NCBI GenBank assembly: GCA_028277585.1
Contig: JANQFY010000331.1
Coordinates: 1 to 40,449, forward strand
Length of the DNA stretch: 40,449 nucleotides
Direction: 5' to 3'
DNA from: Sedimentisphaerales bacterium
GTDB taxonomy: Bacteria > Planctomycetota > Phycisphaerae > Sedimentisphaerales > Anaerobacaceae
Under the pieces are notes generated by a model that saw nothing but the letters and a program-made list of their open reading frames with translations, searched no databases and was not told the DNA's origin. Shown here in pieces: positions 32,410-40,449 of the stretch; the stretch's first letter is position 1; each line of letters opens with the position of its first letter. The position numbers were made by a program, and so were the translations under genes.

Positions 32410-32438
32410 TTGTCTACGAGGTCCTCGAACTGTATAAT
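32410..32438 (+). promoter_or_regulatory. Toxin-antitoxin promoter with embedded palindromic operator
   Basis: TTGTCT, a 17-base spacer and a perfect TATAAT. The spacer contains the 11-bp palindrome CGAGG-T-CCTCG (32417-32427), where an autoregulating toxin-antitoxin complex could bind. The expected start point (7 bases after the -10) is the A of the antitoxin ATG at 32445. Confidence 0.65.
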
Positions 32439-32444
32439 GTGATT

Positions 32445-32645
32445 ATGGGTACGGTACAGGAAATAGAAGAAGCGATTCGCAATCTGGAGCCGTCGGAGTT
32501 GGAGGCTTTCCGGGCCTGGTTTTCAGAATTCGATGCGCAGGCCTGGGATCGCCAGTTGGAGGGCGATGTAGCAGCCGGTCGGCTGGATGGTTTGGCGGAG
32601 GAGGCCCTCGGCGATCTTCGCCAGGGTCGGTGCGTTGACCTGTGA
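32445..32645 (+). CDS. Putative antitoxin of a RelE/ParE-type module
   Basis: The protein is 66 residues (GTG 32439 would add two). It is acidic and helical (EIEEAIRNLEPSELEAFRAWFSEFDAQAWDRQLEGDVAAGRL), ending with LRQGRCVDL. The length, charge, and the 1-codon overlap with a RelE-like gene mark it as a short antitoxin of the kind often annotated as addiction-module components. There is no ribosome site: the -10 box ends 6 bases before ATG, so the mRNA is probably leaderless. No DNA-binding fold can be assigned by eye. Confidence 0.75.
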   Translation: MGTVQEIEEAIRNLEPSELEAFRAWFSEFDAQAWDRQLEGDVAAGRLDGLAEEALGDLRQGRCVDL

Positions 32646-32899
32646 GGCATCGGACCACCCCAAGGTTTCGTCAGTGTCTTGACAAACTGTCGGACAAGGC
32701 GCAGCAGACGGCACTTGCCGTTTTCACATTGATGACACAGGACCCGAGACATCCCTCCGTGCATCTGAAGAAGATCGGTCGCTTCTGGTCGGCGCGCGTG
32801 GGGCTTCACCATCGCGCCCTTGCTGTCGAGCAGGACGACAGTCTTGTCTGGTTCTGGATCGGCACCCATGCCGAATACGATGCTCTGATCAAGAGATGA
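32642..32899 (+). CDS. RelE/ParE-superfamily toxin
   Basis: The protein is 85 residues from GTG 32642, overlapping the antitoxin stop (GTGA). The sequence has the small RelE/ParE fold pattern: an N-terminal helix pair (FRQCLDKLSDKAQQTALAVF), then PSVHLKKIGRFWSARVGLHHRALAVEQDD and VWFWIGTHAEYDALI, i.e. three strands with a conserved Arg and the final His/Tyr region. Such toxins either cleave mRNA on the ribosome or inhibit gyrase; which applies is not clear. It is the second gene of the cassette. Confidence 0.82.
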   Translation: MRHRTTPRFRQCLDKLSDKAQQTALAVFTLMTQDPRHPSVHLKKIGRFWSARVGLHHRALAVEQDDSLVWFWIGTHAEYDALIKR

Positions 32900-33091
32900 G
32901 GCTGTTTCACCAACCCTCCCGCTGTCTTTTGTCTCGTCGCAAGACTGAATCGCTCCCTTGATTGTGTCCGTCATCTCTCAGAGCGTGCCGGGTGTTAAGG
33001 TTTGGCCGCGGTTCTCTCTTTCCTCGGCTCTTCCCATCGTCAATCGCGGTCAAACGACCGTCGCTGCTAACGAGGCAGTTCGTTTAGCGCA

Positions 33092-33120
33092 TTGACGGTC
33101 CCGGTGCGTCTCTGTATGGT
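33092..33120 (+). promoter_or_regulatory. Sigma-70-type promoter for the lhgO-priA operon
   Basis: TTGACG, 17 bases, TATGGT. Transcription would begin near 33127, after the upstream GTG at 33126, which supports the ATG at 33156 as the real lhgO start. Confidence 0.6.
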
Positions 33121-33155
33121 ATCGCGTGAACGTCACATGGAGGATTCGCAAACGG

Positions 33156-34388
33156 ATGGTCATGCAGGCACGAACGGATTTCGATATTGTCATCGTCGGC
33201 GGGGGGATTGTTGGGTTGGCCTCGGCTTACAAGATCGCCCAGCGCTGTCCGTCTGTCCGTTTGGCGGTTCTGGAGAAGGAGGAGCGCCTGGCGACCCACC
33301 AGACGGGCCGCAATTCCGGCGTTATCCACTCGGGGCTCTACTACAAACCCGGTTCGGCCAAGGCGCGAACCTGTGCGGCCGGACGCGAGGAGTTGATTGC
33401 GTTCGCTCAGCGTAACGGAATCGCTCACGATCTGTGCGGTAAGATCATCGTGGCGACCGACGAGCGCGAATTGCCCGCCATGGAGAGGATCTTCCAGAAC
33501 GGGCAGGCCAACGGCATTGCGGGGCTCGCAAAGATCGGCCCCGAGCGCATCCGAGAGATCGAGCCATCCGTTACGGGCATTGCGGGGCTTCATGTCCCGT
33601 CGGCCGGGATCATCGATTTCACCGGCGTGGCGACCGCACTGGCGGAATTGGTGGCGACCCGAAGCGCGGGCAACAAGGTCATGACCGACCATCAGGTGAG
33701 AGGCTTCGACAAGCACGATTTCTACACGAACGTGCAGACCAATCATGGTTCGATCAGCACGCGGTATCTGGTCAATTGCGCCGGTCTGCAATCCGACAGG
33801 GTGGCGCGCATGGACGGGGTGGGCAGCGGCGTTCGGATCGTGCCGTTCCGGGGAGACTACGTCGAACTGACGCCCGCCGCGGCCCAGAAGATTCGCAACC
33901 TGGTCTACCCGGTGCCCGATCCAGCGTTCCCGTTTCTGGGGGTCCACTTCACTCGCATGATCACCGGCGGCGTCGAATGCGGCCCCAACGCGGTGTTCGC
34001 CTTCAAACGCGAGGGGTACGCCAAGACGGATTTCAGCATCCGTGACACCTACGAAGCCCTGTCCCACTGGGGGACATGGCGCCTGTTCCTTCGTTACTGG
34101 CGGTACGGCCTGGGGGAATATGCCCGCACCTTCTCGCGCAAACTTCTGCTCAGGCAACTTCTGCGGCTTGTCCCCTCGCTGGCGATGGAGGATCTTCGGC
34201 CGGGCAGCGCCGGCGTCCGCGCCCAGGCGCTGGGCCCACGGGGCGAGTTGCTCGACGATTTTAAGATCGAGACCACGAAGAATTCCATTCACGTACTCAA
34301 TGCCCCATCCCCGGCCGCTACGGCGTCCCTGGCGATAGGCGATCACGTTGCCTCTCTGGCGGCTGAACGCTTTGGATTGGGCGGCTAG
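33156..34388 (+). CDS. lhgO: L-2-hydroxyglutarate oxidase/dehydrogenase
   Basis: The protein is 410 residues from ATG 33156 (GGAGGA about 11 bases upstream). It is a DAO-family FAD flavoprotein: FAD-binding VIVGGGIVGLASAYKIA at the N-terminus, then the LhgO hallmark THQTGRNSGVIHSGLYY, SAGIIDFTGVATALAE, YLVNCAGLQSDRVARM, FRGDYVELTP, VHFTRMITGGVECGPNAV and a C-terminal GSAGVRAQALGP. It oxidises L-2-hydroxyglutarate, a by-product of 2-oxoglutarate reduction, to 2-oxoglutarate and passes electrons to the quinone pool or oxygen. It is the first gene of an operon with the CGGC protein, EEP phosphatase and priA, with no obvious functional link. Confidence 0.92.
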   Translation: MVMQARTDFDIVIVGGGIVGLASAYKIAQRCPSVRLAVLEKEERLATHQTGRNSGVIHSGLYYKPGSAKARTCAAGREELIAFAQRNGIAHDLCGKIIVATDERELPAMERIFQNGQANGIAGLAKIGPERIREIEPSVTGIAGLHVPSAGIIDFTGVATALAELVATRSAGNKVMTDHQVRGFDKHDFYTNVQTNHGSISTRYLVNCAGLQSDRVARMDGVGSGVRIVPFRGDYVELTPAAAQKIRNLVYPVPDPAFPFLGVHFTRMITGGVECGPNAVFAFKREGYAKTDFSIRDTYEALSHWGTWRLFLRYWRYGLGEYARTFSRKLLLRQLLRLVPSLAMEDLRPGSAGVRAQALGPRGELLDDFKIETTKNSIHVLNAPSPAATASLAIGDHVASLAAERFGLGG

Positions 34389-34426
34389 GCGGATGCCGTG
34401 GCGAAGCTTGGGAGGATCACGACGCT

Positions 34427-34849
34427 ATGGTCGACCTGACGAAGAAGGAATACGTTGTCGTTGTGCAGTGCCACATCGTCAAGGAACGCTGCCCGGGCTA
34501 TCTTTGCGAGAAGGCGTTTCATGAGCGGGCGGGAGGATTCGCCCCGTATCCCAAAGACAGGGAGTACCGCTTCCTGAATATGACGTGCGGCGGATGCTGT
34601 GGACGCGCTTTGCATCGCAAACTCACGCTCCTGCTCCGAACCCTGCGCAAGAAGGAGGGCATTGAGAAGGACAAGGTCATTGTGCAGTTGTCGTCGTGCA
34701 TGACGAAAGACAACTACCACGCACCGCCTTGCCCGCATCTGGGCTATATCAGGACGCTGATCGAACGCATCGGGCTCGATGTGCAGGACGACACGGTGAT
34801 CAGCGACACATCGCAGCGCCGCCGCGATGAGGGCGTTTACCAGTCGTGA
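34427..34849 (+). CDS. CGGC-domain putative metal-binding protein
   Basis: The protein is 140 residues with GGGAGG about 11 bases upstream. It has many Cys: CHIVKERCPGYLC near the start, the hallmark TCGGCCGRA in the middle, then VQLSSCMTKDNYHAPPCPHLGYI. This is the pattern of the CGGC family, small predicted metal-binding proteins of unknown role found mostly in anaerobes. It is soluble and lacks a signal peptide. Its stop overlaps the next start (GTGA), so it is translated with the EEP protein. Confidence 0.85.
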   Translation: MVDLTKKEYVVVVQCHIVKERCPGYLCEKAFHERAGGFAPYPKDREYRFLNMTCGGCCGRALHRKLTLLLRTLRKKEGIEKDKVIVQLSSCMTKDNYHAPPCPHLGYIRTLIERIGLDVQDDTVISDTSQRRRDEGVYQS

Positions 34850-35838
34850 AGAAGCCATTCTCACACAAGCGATGGACGCCGGGACTCCTGAACCTGCTGG
34901 CGTGGACTTGTCTGATAACGGGTCTCCTGGGGTTGTTGATGCGCTATGGGATTCGAGATCGCGTGCCCATGTTGGCGGCCGTCTTCTACGCACTGCCGCC
35001 TCTGATCATCGTGATGCTGTTCGCGATGTCGTCAGGACTGAGTCTGCTTCCACCTTGCAGACGACGCCGAGGGCAGATCTCGGGGCTTCTCACCGTGGTT
35101 GCGATTGGGGTCTGGATTCAGACGGATTTCGTGTGGGCCAAGGCGGACGACCAGGCCGCCCCTTCGTTTCGGGTCGTTCTCTGGAACTTGGCCCGTCCGT
35201 CAGGGACTGACACATCTTTCATTCCGGCTTTGCAGGAAACCGACGCTCAGATTCTGTTCCTCGTGGAATCAGGCGGTCAGACGATGGATCGGCAGCGATT
35301 CTGGGAGTCCCACTTTCCCGATCACCACGTTCGGTTGTTCGCCAGCCAGATGACGTTGCTGTCGAAGTACCCGATAGCCAGTGTTCGCTGTACAGCAGTC
35401 GGTGAAGGGACTTGGATTGCCGAGTGCGATCTGGTTCTTCCTGAGGAGACTCTCTCGGTTGTCGCTGTGGACGTAGTGAGCGTTCCCTGTAGCGGTCGCA
35501 GGCGTCCACTCGATCGCATTCGCGCCATCGCGGGCTCCAAACGTCGTCCTGTCCTGGTGTTGGGCGACTTCAACACGCCGCATACATCAGTTCTGTTCGA
35601 GGAGTTTCGTCGGTCCTTCTCGCATGCGTTCGAGGAGTCCGGCGGGGGGCTGATTACGACATGGCCCTACTTCCTCCCGGTGCTGGCGCTGGACCATATC
35701 TGGTTGTCTGAGAAGCTCGTTCCCGTGCGAACGACGCTGCGCCGAACCCACTACTCGGATCACGCGATCGTGATCAGTGACATCGCTGTTGAAGGTTCCG
35801 GCAAGCCTGTCGAGCCGGGCACGGTAAGCGACGCATGA
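34846..35838 (+). CDS. Membrane-anchored endonuclease/exonuclease/phosphatase family protein
   Basis: The protein is 330 residues from GTG 34846, overlapping the previous stop. Three hydrophobic helices occupy about residues 12-95, then an EEP fold faces outward. Motifs: VVLWNLARP (Asn), LFLVESGGQ (Glu), VLGDFNTPHTS (Asp, Asn) and, at the C-terminus, LDHIWLS and HYSDHAIVISD (Asp-His pair). The full metal-catalytic set is present, so it is probably an active phosphodiesterase acting on nucleic acid or lipid phosphate outside the cytoplasm. It resembles the three-helix plus EEP arrangement of bacterial YafD-like proteins. The stop overlaps the priA ATG (ATGA). Confidence 0.85.
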   Translation: MKKPFSHKRWTPGLLNLLAWTCLITGLLGLLMRYGIRDRVPMLAAVFYALPPLIIVMLFAMSSGLSLLPPCRRRRGQISGLLTVVAIGVWIQTDFVWAKADDQAAPSFRVVLWNLARPSGTDTSFIPALQETDAQILFLVESGGQTMDRQRFWESHFPDHHVRLFASQMTLLSKYPIASVRCTAVGEGTWIAECDLVLPEETLSVVAVDVVSVPCSGRRRPLDRIRAIAGSKRRPVLVLGDFNTPHTSVLFEEFRRSFSHAFEESGGGLITTWPYFLPVLALDHIWLSEKLVPVRTTLRRTHYSDHAIVISDIAVEGSGKPVEPGTVSDA

Positions 35839-38198
35839 GTAAGAAGGATGCCACACTGAGTCTGTTTGGGGGCGATGAACCGCCGCCCGAGGCACCTTGC
35901 CGGCACGCGATTCGCGTGGCGCTGGGTTCGGCGGCCGACACGGAGTTCGACTATCTGGTTCCCGAGGAGCTCTGGCCCGTCCCAGTTGGCCAGCGGGTCG
36001 AGGTGCCGTTTGGTAGGGGGAATAAGCCCGAGACCGGTTTCTGCGTTGCTTCGGACGTGCCTTGCGATCAACCCCTGGCGCGCGACGGGCGTCCCATTCG
36101 TCTAAAACGCGTCTCCAAGGTGATCGATGAGCAGCCCTTGCTGGGGGGCGAGCTAATGGGGCTGGCGCGCTGGATCAGCGAGTACTATGTCAGTCCGCTC
36201 GGCCAGGTCCTGGCCGCGATGGTTCCGGCCGCGGTCAAGCGGGCCGCGGGGGTCAAGCGGCAGAAATGCGTGTATCTCGCCACGACCGACGAGAAGGCTT
36301 CCGAGGGACTCCGGGGTGTCAAGCAGAAGCAGATCGTCGATTTGCTCCGCCGGCGTGAAGCGTTCGGGCCTGACGCCGCGTTGGAGATGGACGAACTCGT
36401 CGAGACGATCGACTGTCGTCCACCCACTGTCAAGCGGCTCGCCCAGAAGCAGATCGTCCGGATCGCGGAGAAGAAGATCCTCAGTGCGCTGCCAGTGGTG
36501 CCTGAGTCGATGGCGAACGAGCCGCATGCGGTCGTTCTCAACGAAGACCAGAAGAAGGCGCTGGAACGCATCGGTCAGAAGATCGAGTCGGGCCGTTTCG
36601 CGGTCACCGTGTTGTACGGGGTCACCGACAGCGGTAAGACGGAACTGTACATCCGAGCGATCGAGCAGGTTCTTAAGAAAGGGCGGGCCGCCATCGTGCT
36701 CTTGCCCGAAATCGCCCTGACCACGCAGACGGTGCAGCGTTTCAACGCGCGATTCGAACGCATCGCGGTGATGCACTCGGGTCTGACGGCGGGCCAGCGT
36801 AACGTGCAATGGCAGAAGATCAGATCGGGACAGACGGACGTCGTGATCGGCGCGCGTTCGGCGGTCTTCGCTCCTTTGCCCAATCTGGGCATCGTCGTGG
36901 TCGACGAGGAACATGAACCGAGCTATAAGCAGGACACGGTGCCGCGCTATCATGGTCGGGATGTCGCCATCAAGCGGGCGCAACTGGCCGGCGCCCATTG
37001 CATCTTGGGCAGCGCGACGCCTTCGCTCGAGAGCCTGCACAACAGCCAGACGCGGCCCAGTTTCACGCTGGTGGGCCTGCCCAAACGGGTGATGGACCTG
37101 CCCATGCCCACGATGCGATTGGTGGACATGCGGCAGCGGGGGATCACCGCCGGCGCTTCGGATCTGATGAGTCGCCCGCTGGTGGACCATCTCAGGCAGA
37201 CTCTCGAACGCAAAGAGCAGGCGATCCTGCTGCTGAACCGTCGCGGCTACAGCAGTTTCGTCTTCTGCCCATCATGCAAGCACACCGTTCAGTGCCGCAA
37301 CTGCGACGCGGCGCTGACGTTCCACAAGACCAAGCGGCCCACCGCGGCGATCAAGACAGTCACCGGGTGCCACATGAATTTCGGATACGCGATTTGCCAC
37401 CATTGTCAGGCGCAGACACTCGTGCCCCGCAAGTGCCCCTTGTGCGGCAAGGCGATGACGATGATCGGCCTGGGCTCGCAACGGCTCGAAGAGGAGGTCA
37501 CGGCCAAGTTCCCCGAGGCCCGCGTCCGGCGGGTCGACAGCGATTCGATGGTCAGCCAGGACTACTACCGTCTGCTCAAGGAGTTCGGGCAGGGCCGGAT
37601 CGACATTCTCGCCGGCACGCAGATCCTTGCGAAGGGGTTGCACTTTCCCAATGTGACGCTCGTCGGAGTCATTAGCGCCGATACGTGTCTCTATTTACCG
37701 GACTTTCGGTCCAACGAGCGGACCTTCCAATTGATCTCCCAGGTCGCGGGCCGGGCGGGGCGCTCTCAGAAGAAGGGGACCGTCTTCGTGCAGACTTACT
37801 TCCCCGACCAGCCGACGATTCGCTTCGCCCTGGACCAGAACTTTCAGGGGTTCGTGAAGGAAGAGATGAAGCACCGCGAGGCCTGTACGCTGCCTCCTCT
37901 GTGGCGTTTGGCGACGATCGTGATGCGCGACGAGATCTACGAGAAGCTCGAAATGGCCGCCCAACGGATGCGTCAGCGGATTGATGACATGGTCCAGCGA
38001 CACGACCTGGAGGTCAAGATTCGCGGCCCGATGCCGGCAGTGATCAGCCGTATCCAACGATTCCATCGCCTCCAGATCGTCGTCCAAGCCCCTGACGCGG
38101 CGGTCATGGGCCGGCTCTTCGGCGCCCTGCGGACGGCGCCGCCAATTCGCCCCGCGGTAAAAATTGCTATTGACATCGATCCCGTCAATCTGTTATAG
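35835..38198 (+). CDS. priA: Primosomal protein N' (replication restart helicase)
   Basis: The protein is 787 residues. An N-terminal DNA-binding domain (FDYLVPEELWPVPVGQRVEVPFG) is followed by a winged-helix segment. The helicase has Walker A GVTDSGKTELYIRA (one substitution relative to the usual GVTGSGKTE), LLPEIALTTQ, VVIGARSAVFAP, the DEEH box VVDEEHEPSYKQ and GSATPSLESL. The zinc-binding insert has CPSCKHTVQCRNC and CHHCQAQTLVPRKCPLC; the C-terminal motifs LAGTQILAKGLHFPNVTLVGV and QVAGRAGRSQKKGTVFVQT are intact. It reloads the replicative helicase at stalled forks. It is the last gene of the lhgO operon, and its end overlaps sequences upstream of the tRNA. Confidence 0.97.
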   Translation: MSKKDATLSLFGGDEPPPEAPCRHAIRVALGSAADTEFDYLVPEELWPVPVGQRVEVPFGRGNKPETGFCVASDVPCDQPLARDGRPIRLKRVSKVIDEQPLLGGELMGLARWISEYYVSPLGQVLAAMVPAAVKRAAGVKRQKCVYLATTDEKASEGLRGVKQKQIVDLLRRREAFGPDAALEMDELVETIDCRPPTVKRLAQKQIVRIAEKKILSALPVVPESMANEPHAVVLNEDQKKALERIGQKIESGRFAVTVLYGVTDSGKTELYIRAIEQVLKKGRAAIVLLPEIALTTQTVQRFNARFERIAVMHSGLTAGQRNVQWQKIRSGQTDVVIGARSAVFAPLPNLGIVVVDEEHEPSYKQDTVPRYHGRDVAIKRAQLAGAHCILGSATPSLESLHNSQTRPSFTLVGLPKRVMDLPMPTMRLVDMRQRGITAGASDLMSRPLVDHLRQTLERKEQAILLLNRRGYSSFVFCPSCKHTVQCRNCDAALTFHKTKRPTAAIKTVTGCHMNFGYAICHHCQAQTLVPRKCPLCGKAMTMIGLGSQRLEEEVTAKFPEARVRRVDSDSMVSQDYYRLLKEFGQGRIDILAGTQILAKGLHFPNVTLVGVISADTCLYLPDFRSNERTFQLISQVAGRAGRSQKKGTVFVQTYFPDQPTIRFALDQNFQGFVKEEMKHREACTLPPLWRLATIVMRDEIYEKLEMAAQRMRQRIDDMVQRHDLEVKIRGPMPAVISRIQRFHRLQIVVQAPDAAVMGRLFGALRTAPPIRPAVKIAIDIDPVNLL

Positions 38199-38199
38199 C

Positions 38200-38228
38200 T
38201 TGCAATCTTTCCGAGCCTGTGCTACATT
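38200..38228 (+). promoter_or_regulatory. Promoter for tRNA-Pro
   Basis: TTGCAA, 17 bases, TACATT, with transcription predicted a few bases before the tRNA. It starts 2 bases after the priA stop. Confidence 0.5.
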
Positions 38229-38243
38229 GCGGGCTCGTTCGAC

Positions 38244-38318
38244 CGGGGAGTAGCTCAGCTTGGCTAGAGCGCTGCGTTCGGGACGCAGAGGTCGCAGGTT
38301 CAAATCCTGTCTCCCCGA
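38244..38318 (+). tRNA. tRNA-Pro (anticodon CGG)
   Basis: The acceptor stem CGGGGAG pairs with CTCCCCG, with discriminator A. The D-arm is GCTCAGCTTGGCTAGAGC. The anticodon stem CTGCG/CGCAG encloses loop TTCGGGA, so the anticodon is CGG (Pro, CCG codons). The T-arm is GCAGGTTCAAATCCTGT. The length is 75 bases. CCA is not encoded. CCG is a common Pro codon in this GC-rich genome. Confidence 0.97.
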
Positions 38319-38404
38319 TTCACCTCCTTTGCAGCCCGATCGCATTCGCATCGAAATCGCGGCGGCGCACTCTTGGCGCCAGCTTCCTGATGACGGCCGA
38401 TGGC

Positions 38405-39946
38405 TCATCGCATGTGCGCGTTTGCTGGTTGGATCCCCGTTGCAACGTGCTGGGTCTGCTCGGTGTAATTGCTCTTGAATTTCGACATGGTCTGGGCGAG
38501 TTCGCCAGCTTCGGCTGCATTCTGCTGGGCAGCCTTGTCGAGTTGCGAGAGTGTCTTGCTGACCATGGCAATATCGGCGGACTGCTCATCAGAGGCTTGG
38601 GCGATCTGATGGATGAGCTCAGAGGCCTTGCCGTTCCTCGCTACGATCTGACTGAACGCCTCGCTGGTGGAGTCGGCCAGCTTGGCCCCCTCATTGATCC
38701 TGTCAACGGTTTCGGAGATCATTTCGGTGATCTTGCGGGCTGAATCGCCGGACTGCAGCGCCAGCGTGCGGACCGCCTCCGAGACAATCGCAAATCCCTT
38801 GCCTGCTTCGCCGGCCCGGGCCGCTTCGACGGCCGCGTTCAGCGCCAGCAGATTCGTCTGCTGGGCGATACCGTCGATCGCCTGCACGATTTCACGCGTC
38901 TCGCTGGTGAAACGCGATATCTCACCCATGGACGCGGTCAGTGATGTCATCGTCTCATCGGCCTGGCTGATCACGCTGGTCATCGCCGTTATCTGCTCGT
39001 TCGCCTCCTGGGCGCGGGAGGCGTTCTGACTTGTCTTCTGATCGATCTCTTCCACCGAGGTCGACGTCTGCTTCACCATCTCCGCCTGCTTGCCGGCCTC
39101 CGATCCGACCTGTCGCCCCGCCTTTTGGGCCTGGCCTATCACCTGATTGAGGTTGCCGATGAACCCATTGAAGAGCTTCGCCATCAGACCGATCTCGTCG
39201 CGTCTCTGGATCGGGATACGGGTGGTTAGGTCTCCCTCATCTTTCTCGAAACGTTCGAGCAGTTCCACGAACAGCCCCAACGGGGTGCGTACGAATTTCT
39301 TGACGATCACGTACATGGTCACCGCCAGGACGGTGACAATGCCCAGGACGGTAACGAGTCCGCTGCGAAAGGCGTAGCTGCGGGCGCTGCGAATGTTGTG
39401 TTGGGCCTGAATCTTTGCTTGGGCCAGGTCGGCGGTCGAGAACTTGAAATAGGTCACACCGCTGATATCGCCCTCACGCCACGAGGTGTGGCATCGTATG
39501 CAATCACCTGTGTTGACTTGCGGCGTGTAGATTTCCAGCGTTTCGTCGCTGACCAGCATGCGCCCGTTGGGGTCCGTCAGCAGGTCCTGCTTGATGGTCT
39601 CCGGCAACTCCCGTGCGATGTTGTCCGAATCGGACGAGTGGGACACCTTGCCGTTCTGGTCGAACAGCGAGAATTCGAGCAGGCCCTTCACTTGCTTCTG
39701 CTGTTCCAGGAGTTTGGTGAACTTGGTCATTTCTCCACGCTGCAGCGAGCCTGCGATTGATTGCTCGATGGATCGGTGGACGTTCTCGGCGTTTTCCCGC
39801 TCGCGGTGTTCGAGCATTTCGATACTGGCCTGCGCCTGATTCCTCAGACGTTTGGTGGTATCCAGGTACTGTACGAACTGGGCGCCACAGACCACGACAG
39901 TCAAGGCCGAAAGCAGCCACAGGATCAACTTGGTGTGGAGTTTCAT
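38405..39946 (-). CDS. Methyl-accepting chemotaxis protein with periplasmic c-type heme site
   Basis: The protein is 513 residues from ATG 39946. TM1 is at about 6-26 and TM2 at about 195-216, with a 165-residue periplasmic sensor between them. That sensor has a CIRCH motif (Cys149, Cys152, His153), the covalent heme-c attachment signature, just before [13 protein letters not shown] follows (about 217-270), then a coiled-coil signalling domain with the hairpin tip [34 protein letters not shown]. Heme-c MCP sensors are known in Geobacter (GSU0582, GSU0935). It lies 13 bases after a [NiFe] hydrogenase small subunit gene in the same direction, so co-transcription is likely. No C-terminal CheR-tether pentapeptide is seen. 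Confidence 0.93.
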   Translation of the reverse strand: MKLHTKLILWLLSALTVVVCGAQFVQYLDTTKRLRNQAQASIEMLEHRERENAENVHRSIEQSIAGSLQRGEMTKFTKLLEQQKQVKGLLEFSLFDQNGKVSHSSDSDNIARELPETIKQDLLTDPNGRMLVSDETLEIYTPQVNTGDCIRCHTSWREGDISGVTYFKFSTADLAQAKIQAQHNIRSARSYAFRSGLVTVLGIVTVLAVTMYVIVKKFVRTPLGLFVELLERFEKDEGDLTTRIPIQRRDEIGLMAKLFNGFIGNLNQVIGQAQKAGRQVGSEAGKQAEMVKQTSTSVEEIDQKTSQNASRAQEANEQITAMTSVISQADETMTSLTASMGEISRFTSETREIVQAIDGIAQQTNLLALNAAVEAARAGEAGKGFAIVSEAVRTLALQSGDSARKITEMISETVDRINEGAKLADSTSEAFSQIVARNGKASELIHQIAQASDEQSADIAMVSKTLSQLDKAAQQNAAEAGELAQTMSKFKSNYTEQTQHVATGIQPANAHMR

Positions 39947-39959
39947 GTGATTCTCTCTC

Positions 39960-40449
39960 TCAAGAATGAGTGGGAGCCCCTTGGTTCTCAGCCATACGGT
40001 AGAAGGCGAACTCCGGGTCTTCGGCGAAGCCCTCCCAGGCGCAACCAATGCACGGGCCACCGGATTTGATGCAACTGTTGGTTCCGGAATTCCAGAGGCG
40101 GGTCGTGCAGTCGGCGTGGGTATTGATCCCGAGACAGCCGAGTTTGAAAAGACATCCGGGCTCGGAGAAGCTCTTGGCGAAGTTCTCGCGTTCGTAATCG
40201 GCGAATCTCGGACATTGGTCGTGTATCAGCGTCGAATAGAACATCTTGGGTCTCTTCTGTTCATCCAGTTCCGGCAGGCCGAACTTGAGAACGTGAATGA
40301 TCGTCCCAATCAGCCAGTCGGGATGAACGGGGCAACCGGGCAGTGCGATGATCGGCTTGGAGACCTTCCGATCCGCGAGGAACGCCGGGGCGGCGATGGC
40401 TCCGGTGGGGTTGTTTCGAGAGGCGGGTATGCCTCCGAATGCTGCGCAC
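39960..40449 (-). CDS. [NiFe] hydrogenase small subunit (5' end beyond window)
   Basis: About 162 C-terminal residues are in the window. The Fe-S cluster ligands are visible: [10 protein letters not shown] (proximal cluster), [10 protein letters not shown] with [13 protein letters not shown] (distal cluster, His plus three Cys), and HADCTTRLW...[13 protein letters not shown] (medial cluster). The order is that of group 1/2 type small subunits. The protein ends about 20 residues after the last cluster motif with APTHS and has no C-terminal membrane helix, unlike membrane-bound uptake enzymes. The open frame continues to 40449. The large subunit and maturation genes should lie upstream, outside the window. 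Its stop is 13 bases before the heme chemoreceptor start. Confidence 0.93.
   Translation of the reverse strand, partial: CAAFGGIPASRNNPTGAIAAPAFLADRKVSKPIIALPGCPVHPDWLIGTIIHVLKFGLPELDEQKRPKMFYSTLIHDQCPRFADYERENFAKSFSEPGCLFKLGCLGINTHADCTTRLWNSGTNSCIKSGGPCIGCAWEGFAEDPEFAFYRMAENQGAPTHS

Overview
The window is GC-rich, densely coded chromosomal DNA from a free-living bacterium. No single gene fixes the taxon, but the mix fits an anaerobic or facultative Planctomycetes lineage of the Phycisphaerae/Sedimentisphaerales kind: exported sugar-active proteins with Tat or lipoprotein signals, a giant double GH29 fucosidase, FG-GAP repeat proteins, pilin-like proteins with a CPxGG motif, a CGGC-domain protein and a [NiFe] hydrogenase. 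That placement is inference.

Layout. 1-6646 (minus): an ABC-F ATPase with its own promoter, then a co-directional series of exported proteins (GDSL esterase, CBM9/DOMON-like protein, FIST-domain lipoprotein and a frameshifted FG-GAP protein that leaves the window). 6811-9829: an Ada-like methyltransferase without the zinc domain (minus), a Spondin_N+CHRD protein (plus) and an orphan MpsC/DUF2294 protein (minus). 9830-10333: noncoding, with two T-tailed intrinsic terminators on the plus strand, just ahead of an isolated flgB and a secretin gene. 12078-16307 (minus): a Tat-exported sugar isomerase-like protein and carB, with a 14-bp hairpin after carB. 16661-20338: a pilus-type locus with a PilX-like protein and a small 54-bp-repeat secreted protein on the minus strand, facing an Lgt-like membrane protein and a pilin-like protein on the plus strand. 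20355-23283 (minus): lpd-lipB-lipA, a lipoate/2-oxoacid dehydrogenase operon with a good promoter. 23424-26417 (minus): the tandem GH29 fucosidase. 26585-30359 (minus): birA, nadC, uvrB. 30519-32366: divergent MpaA-like amidase and a membrane-anchored hypothetical protein. 32433-32899: a toxin-antitoxin pair with a promoter that appears to give a leaderless mRNA. 33092-38198 (plus): lhgO, CGGC protein, membrane EEP phosphatase and priA as one tightly packed operon. 38244-38318: tRNA-Pro(CGG). 38405-40449 (minus): a chemoreceptor with a periplasmic CxxCH heme site, 13 bases downstream of a [NiFe] hydrogenase small subunit cut by the window edge.

The genes most worth following are the hydrogenase/heme-chemoreceptor pair, the structured leader before flgB-secretin, the leaderless toxin-antitoxin promoter, the tandem fucosidase with 21-bp-spaced direct repeats upstream, and the acidic 18-residue repeat protein in the pilus locus. 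Most translation starts have a recognisable GGAG-type ribosome site, and many genes overlap by ATGA or GTGA, so operon calls here are fairly secure. All product names rest on motif recognition by eye, not on a database search.
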